Shown: positions 60,937 to 64,000 of the stretch, one piece after another
How the letters are laid out: every line of letters starts with the position of its first letter
Numbering within the stretch: position 1 is the stretch's first letter
Source of the DNA: Tamarix chinensis
Taxonomy: Eukaryota > Streptophyta > Magnoliopsida > Caryophyllales > Tamaricaceae
DNA: 64,000 nt
Direction of reading: 5' to 3'
NCBI GenBank assembly: GCA_030549775.1
Contig: CM060173.1
Span: 27,346,032 to 27,410,031 of the forward strand
The notes under the pieces: generated by a model
Database searches by the model: none
Told to the model about the DNA's origin: nothing
What the model saw: the letters and a program-made list of their open reading frames with translations, nothing else
Translations under genes and position numbers: made by a program

Positions 60937-62582
60937 AAACTATGCAGGAAGTTCTTACCCCTTGGTGGGAAAAAAAAAAACAAAAAACTAACTTCAAACT
61001 TTAGTGCTTCATAATTAGCCACAACCCGGAATTTGTGCTTGTCGAGAATGGAACGGTCTTCCTTTTTCACCCTTTGACAACATTTCATAACCCTCAATAA
61101 CTGCCAACCGTCTAACCAAATGGTTCTCTAGTTTAACAAAGTCCTTCATGACCACATTTCCAACACAAATGACTAGTAGTGTGAAAGAAGTGGAAGATTC
61201 CTTCTTAGTCTACTATGTCAACGTGATGGGAATAGTGTCTGAAGCACAACAAAAAAATCCTAGAATATTCAGGTAGGGTAGTTGAGTTTGTGAACAAGAT
61301 GCTACCCAACTGAGTAAATAGGTCATAGAGGTGGAGATTAAATAAGATTTTTGGTCCATTAGGTGTAAATACTTTAGACCAAGGCATGATACTTCACCAA
61401 TGATGAAGGTTGGAGTTGTTGAGCAATACCCTCACTTTTTTGTTGATGAGAGGCTCCTATAGATGCATATATTCATATAGATATCCTTGCATATACCCCA
61501 GTTATGCCTGGGTGTATATATAACTCTCCTTATATAATTATAATTTTTTTCCTTAAACCAAAAGCAAATAGCAAGACCATATTCTATCAAAGCAAAGAGT
61601 TAAGCAGCTATTGTCAAATAATAGTAGAGAGAAGCATTGGGTGTGGAGAGAGGACATCGTGAGGATAAAAGATGCAAAAATTTTGTACACTAGATCTAAA
61701 AGAAGTCCAATAAAGCACCGTTTGTGTTTTATTTTCCTTTTTGGTAGTGTCACTTGTCAAAGAAGCTAGCATCCAAAGCTACTAATACATGCAATGAGAT
61801 TTTTTCCCAATGCATTTAGTGATACATCGTTAGAGCCAAAGAAAAGAAAAGATAGTATAAATGTCATTCAGCTAAGACCATGCACTATGTTCAGTCGTTA
61901 TAGGATGGCTATCTCTAAGCTTGGCTCAATGTAGATGACTTAATATATACAACAGGCTTCAACCTTTTAAGGAAAACATTTTCATCTAGCTGGATAACAA
62001 CTACAAGGCTTAATTAGTGCAAAAAAAAAGGAAACATGAACGACACCAAAAGCATCTCCAAAATATTAACCACCCTTGGTAATTTATTATAGGATCCATT
62101 TATTCTCCATTACTCCAATCTATATATATGTTAGTTTGAGCCGAAGAAAATTTTTTGCTAGTGCGAAGGCAGTGAACCTCTTCTCATTTCCTAGGGTTCC
62201 TCATGAATAATACAAATTAGGGAAATACACTTAGTACTTGTATAAAAGTAGATGCCAAAAAAACAATCAATATATGACATATTTAAAACAATATTAAAAA
62301 CTTGGTAATGGGCATACGTATTAACAATATATTTAAGTTTGGGACAGATATATCAATCTCATTGTAATACTAAGTTTATACTATACAATACTTGTTGTGA
62401 TGACAATAAAAAGGATCAGCATCATAAATGCATTTAATCTTTCAATGACATAAATGCATCAACCTAAGAAACAAGAGAAAAAAAAAGATATTCTTGCATT
62501 TTATGCCCCTACCTTCCCCCTCATTTCCTTAATTATCCCCCTCGTCAATCCCCCTCCCTCTAATTCCTTCTATATGATAGTA

Positions 62583-62888
62583 TCAATGTTCTTCCCATTT
62601 GTACTTCTTCCAATAGAAGATAATCATGATCGGTGTCATAATGGACAAAGCAACTATCGGAGAAAGCACTGTAACCCAGAAATGTGGCAAAAACCACAGA
62701 GAGCGGTAGGCGCAGATGGCTGCTATAGAGCAACCAATTCCAATTAGAATAGTTACCATGGCAATTATGGGATAAAGTTCCTTCAGTAGTAGCACAAAGA
62801 ATAATGTGAGGGAGCTTAGTAAGATTAGCAAGCACGCTACTCATCCTCACAAGCCAATGGATTCATTCTTATTTACCAAAACTATCAT
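62583..62888 (-). pseudogene. Left-arm copy of the small membrane-protein gene, copy 2
   Basis: Counterpart of 11593-11922. It lacks the extra G of copy 1 (GG at 62705-62706). The frame therefore stays open from just after the early stops through all three hydrophobic segments, ending with a segment that contains FLPHFWVTVLSPIVALSIMT and the tail KKYKWEEH. The two TGA stops near the N-terminal MIVLV segment are shared with copy 1, so a product would need an internal start or another first exon. Confidence 0.6.
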
Positions 62889-63244
62889 AGCCAGCAGGGC
62901 AAAGAGATCTACACCTAGTAGAATTTTTCCTATTCTACTAAAATTTGGTTGAAAGGAGGTGAGTACTTGTAGGACTGGTTCATACTGTCTGCCTGCTTTA
63001 GTGGCATGAGTGTTGATGCAGATGGCATTGTCACATTAGATGACGGCTCAGCCCAGTCATCGTCACTGATTAATTGCGATGATAGTGGTGGAACACCATT
63101 TTCAAGTTTTCAAAAGTTTTTGGGGAGCTGCTTTGGATAGTGGTGATGAGGCAGACAGTCCAACCCTATCGTTAGCCACGACGATGGCTAATGTCGTCTT
63201 ATGTGACAATGCTACCAACAGCAACAACCACACCACTACGGTAG

Positions 63245-63643
63245 GCAGACGGTACGAGCTATTCCTACGAGTACCCACCTCCTTTCAACCAAATTTTAGT
63301 AGAATCTGAGTTAGGAAAAATTCTTCTAAGTGCAAATCTCCCTACACTCCTAACTATGATAGTTTTGGTAAAGAAAAATGAATATATTGGCTTGTGGGAT
63401 CGAGTAGTGTGCTTGCTGCTCCTACTAAGCTCCCTTGCATTGTTCTTTGCGTTATTGCTTAAGGAACTTTATCCCACATTTTCCATGGTAACTGCTCTTC
63501 TTAGAATTGGTTGCTCTATTGGAGCCATCTGCGCTCACTTGCTCTCTATATATTTGCCACATTTCTGGGTGACGGTGCTCTCAACGATCATTGCTTTGTC
63601 CGTTATGACACCTGTCATGATTATCTTCTATTCAAAGAAGTAA
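63245..63643 (+). CDS. Putative small multi-pass membrane protein, right palindrome arm, copy 2
   Basis: Same sequence and reading frame as 12279-12677, ATG at 63356, three hydrophobic segments after the ATG and ending in KK. I do not recognise the family. Identity between the two block-A copies is expected from the recent duplication and is not by itself evidence of function. Confidence 0.5.
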   Translation, partial: ADGTSYSYEYPPPFNQILVESELGKILLSANLPTLLTMIVLVKKNEYIGLWDRVVCLLLLLSSLALFFALLLKELYPTFSMVTALLRIGCSIGAICAHLLSIYLPHFWVTVLSTIIALSVMTPVMIIFYSKK

Positions 63644-63969
63644 AATTGCATAGGGGGCATTAGAGGGGGATTGAGTGAGGGGAGAATTAAGGGAATAAAG
63701 GGAAGGTTAGGGGCTGGTATCTTTTTCTTTTAATTGATAGGATTGTGCATTTATGTGTATTTGAAATATGACCGCATTCACTATAAATTTGGTACTACTT
63801 TTAGACACCGAATACTTTTTTTCTCTACAAATTTTTTGGTGCATCAAATAGTATTAAAAAATTTAATTAATTTATTTTAAAAAAAATTATTCATATTTTA
63901 AAATAACTAATATAAATAATAATCTTATACATTTTTATTTTTTATCTTAATTTTAGTACATCTGATTTA

Positions 63970-63972
<3 letters not shown>

Positions 63973-64000
<28 letters not shown>
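63973..64000. repeat. TA microsatellite at the window end
   Basis: Counterpart of 13004-13028; continues past the end of the window. Confidence 0.9.

Larger units (their letters stand above)
49501..64000. repeat. Duplicated block A, copy 3 (A2), running off the window
   Basis: Matches 1-13028 throughout, with a ~1.49 kb insertion at about 51148-52637. Gene-free outside the elements listed separately. The spacers at 49501-51147, 52638-55356 and 59408-62218 correspond to 1-1660, 1671-4375 and 8439-11252. Confidence 0.95.
62219..64000. repeat. ~2-kb imperfect palindrome, copy 2 (cut by the window end)
   Basis: Counterpart of 11253-13262. The left arm and the gene-bearing part of the right arm are complete; the outer end of the right arm lies beyond the window. 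Confidence 0.82.

Noticed and set aside
1..64000. rRNA, tRNA, CRISPR, riboswitch or bacterial operon signals
   Set aside because: None seen. The introns, plant transposons and microsatellites show a plant nuclear context.

Overview
The window looks like nuclear DNA of a flowering plant. It is very AT-rich, full of TA, TAA and CAA microsatellites and old transposable elements, with plant-type spliced transposase genes, a caulimovirid-type endogenous pararetrovirus (EPRV) and a fragment of a gene for a chloroplast chaperonin. I cannot name the species. I see no intact host gene of known function, no rRNA or tRNA gene, no CRISPR array and nothing prokaryotic.

The main architecture is duplication. 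Block A occurs at 1-13028, truncated at 39471-41925, and again at 49501-64000 (running off the end). Block R occurs at 31868-39470 and 41926-49500. The order is A1 - B (13029-31867, single copy) - R1 - A' - R2 - A2. R1-A' and R2 plus the start of A2 form a direct tandem repeat of about 10.03 kb, whose A/R junction is near 41925. The middle copy carries many one-base indels, so an assembly or polishing problem must be considered beside a real recent duplication.

Block A holds AT-rich spacer and a minisatellite. It also holds a non-autonomous CACTA element (4376-8438; 55360-59404) that has captured the last two exons of a chloroplast 20-kDa chaperonin (CPN20) gene. Further right is a ~2-kb imperfect palindrome (11253-13262; 62219-64000). 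Its arms carry two diverged, head-to-head copies of a small multi-pass membrane-protein gene that I do not recognise; the right-arm copy is open and the left-arm copy is decayed.

Block B contains a full-length CACTA (En/Spm) transposon at 14398-26217 with a perfect TTT target duplication. It has a TNP2-type transposase and a second gene of the plant Ptta/En/Spm transposase type, both broken by stops. After it come an inverted copy of a block-A repeat, a Ty3/gypsy LTR with an integrase remnant on the minus strand, and two degenerate tandem-repeat fields.

Block R contains non-coding repeat DNA followed by the degraded EPRV (34390-38985; 44418-49012). Its order is movement protein, coat protein, protease, reverse transcriptase; RNase H is missing. 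It begins directly after a TA microsatellite. The R/A boundary carries a GC-richer, exon-like segment with a good splice-donor motif.
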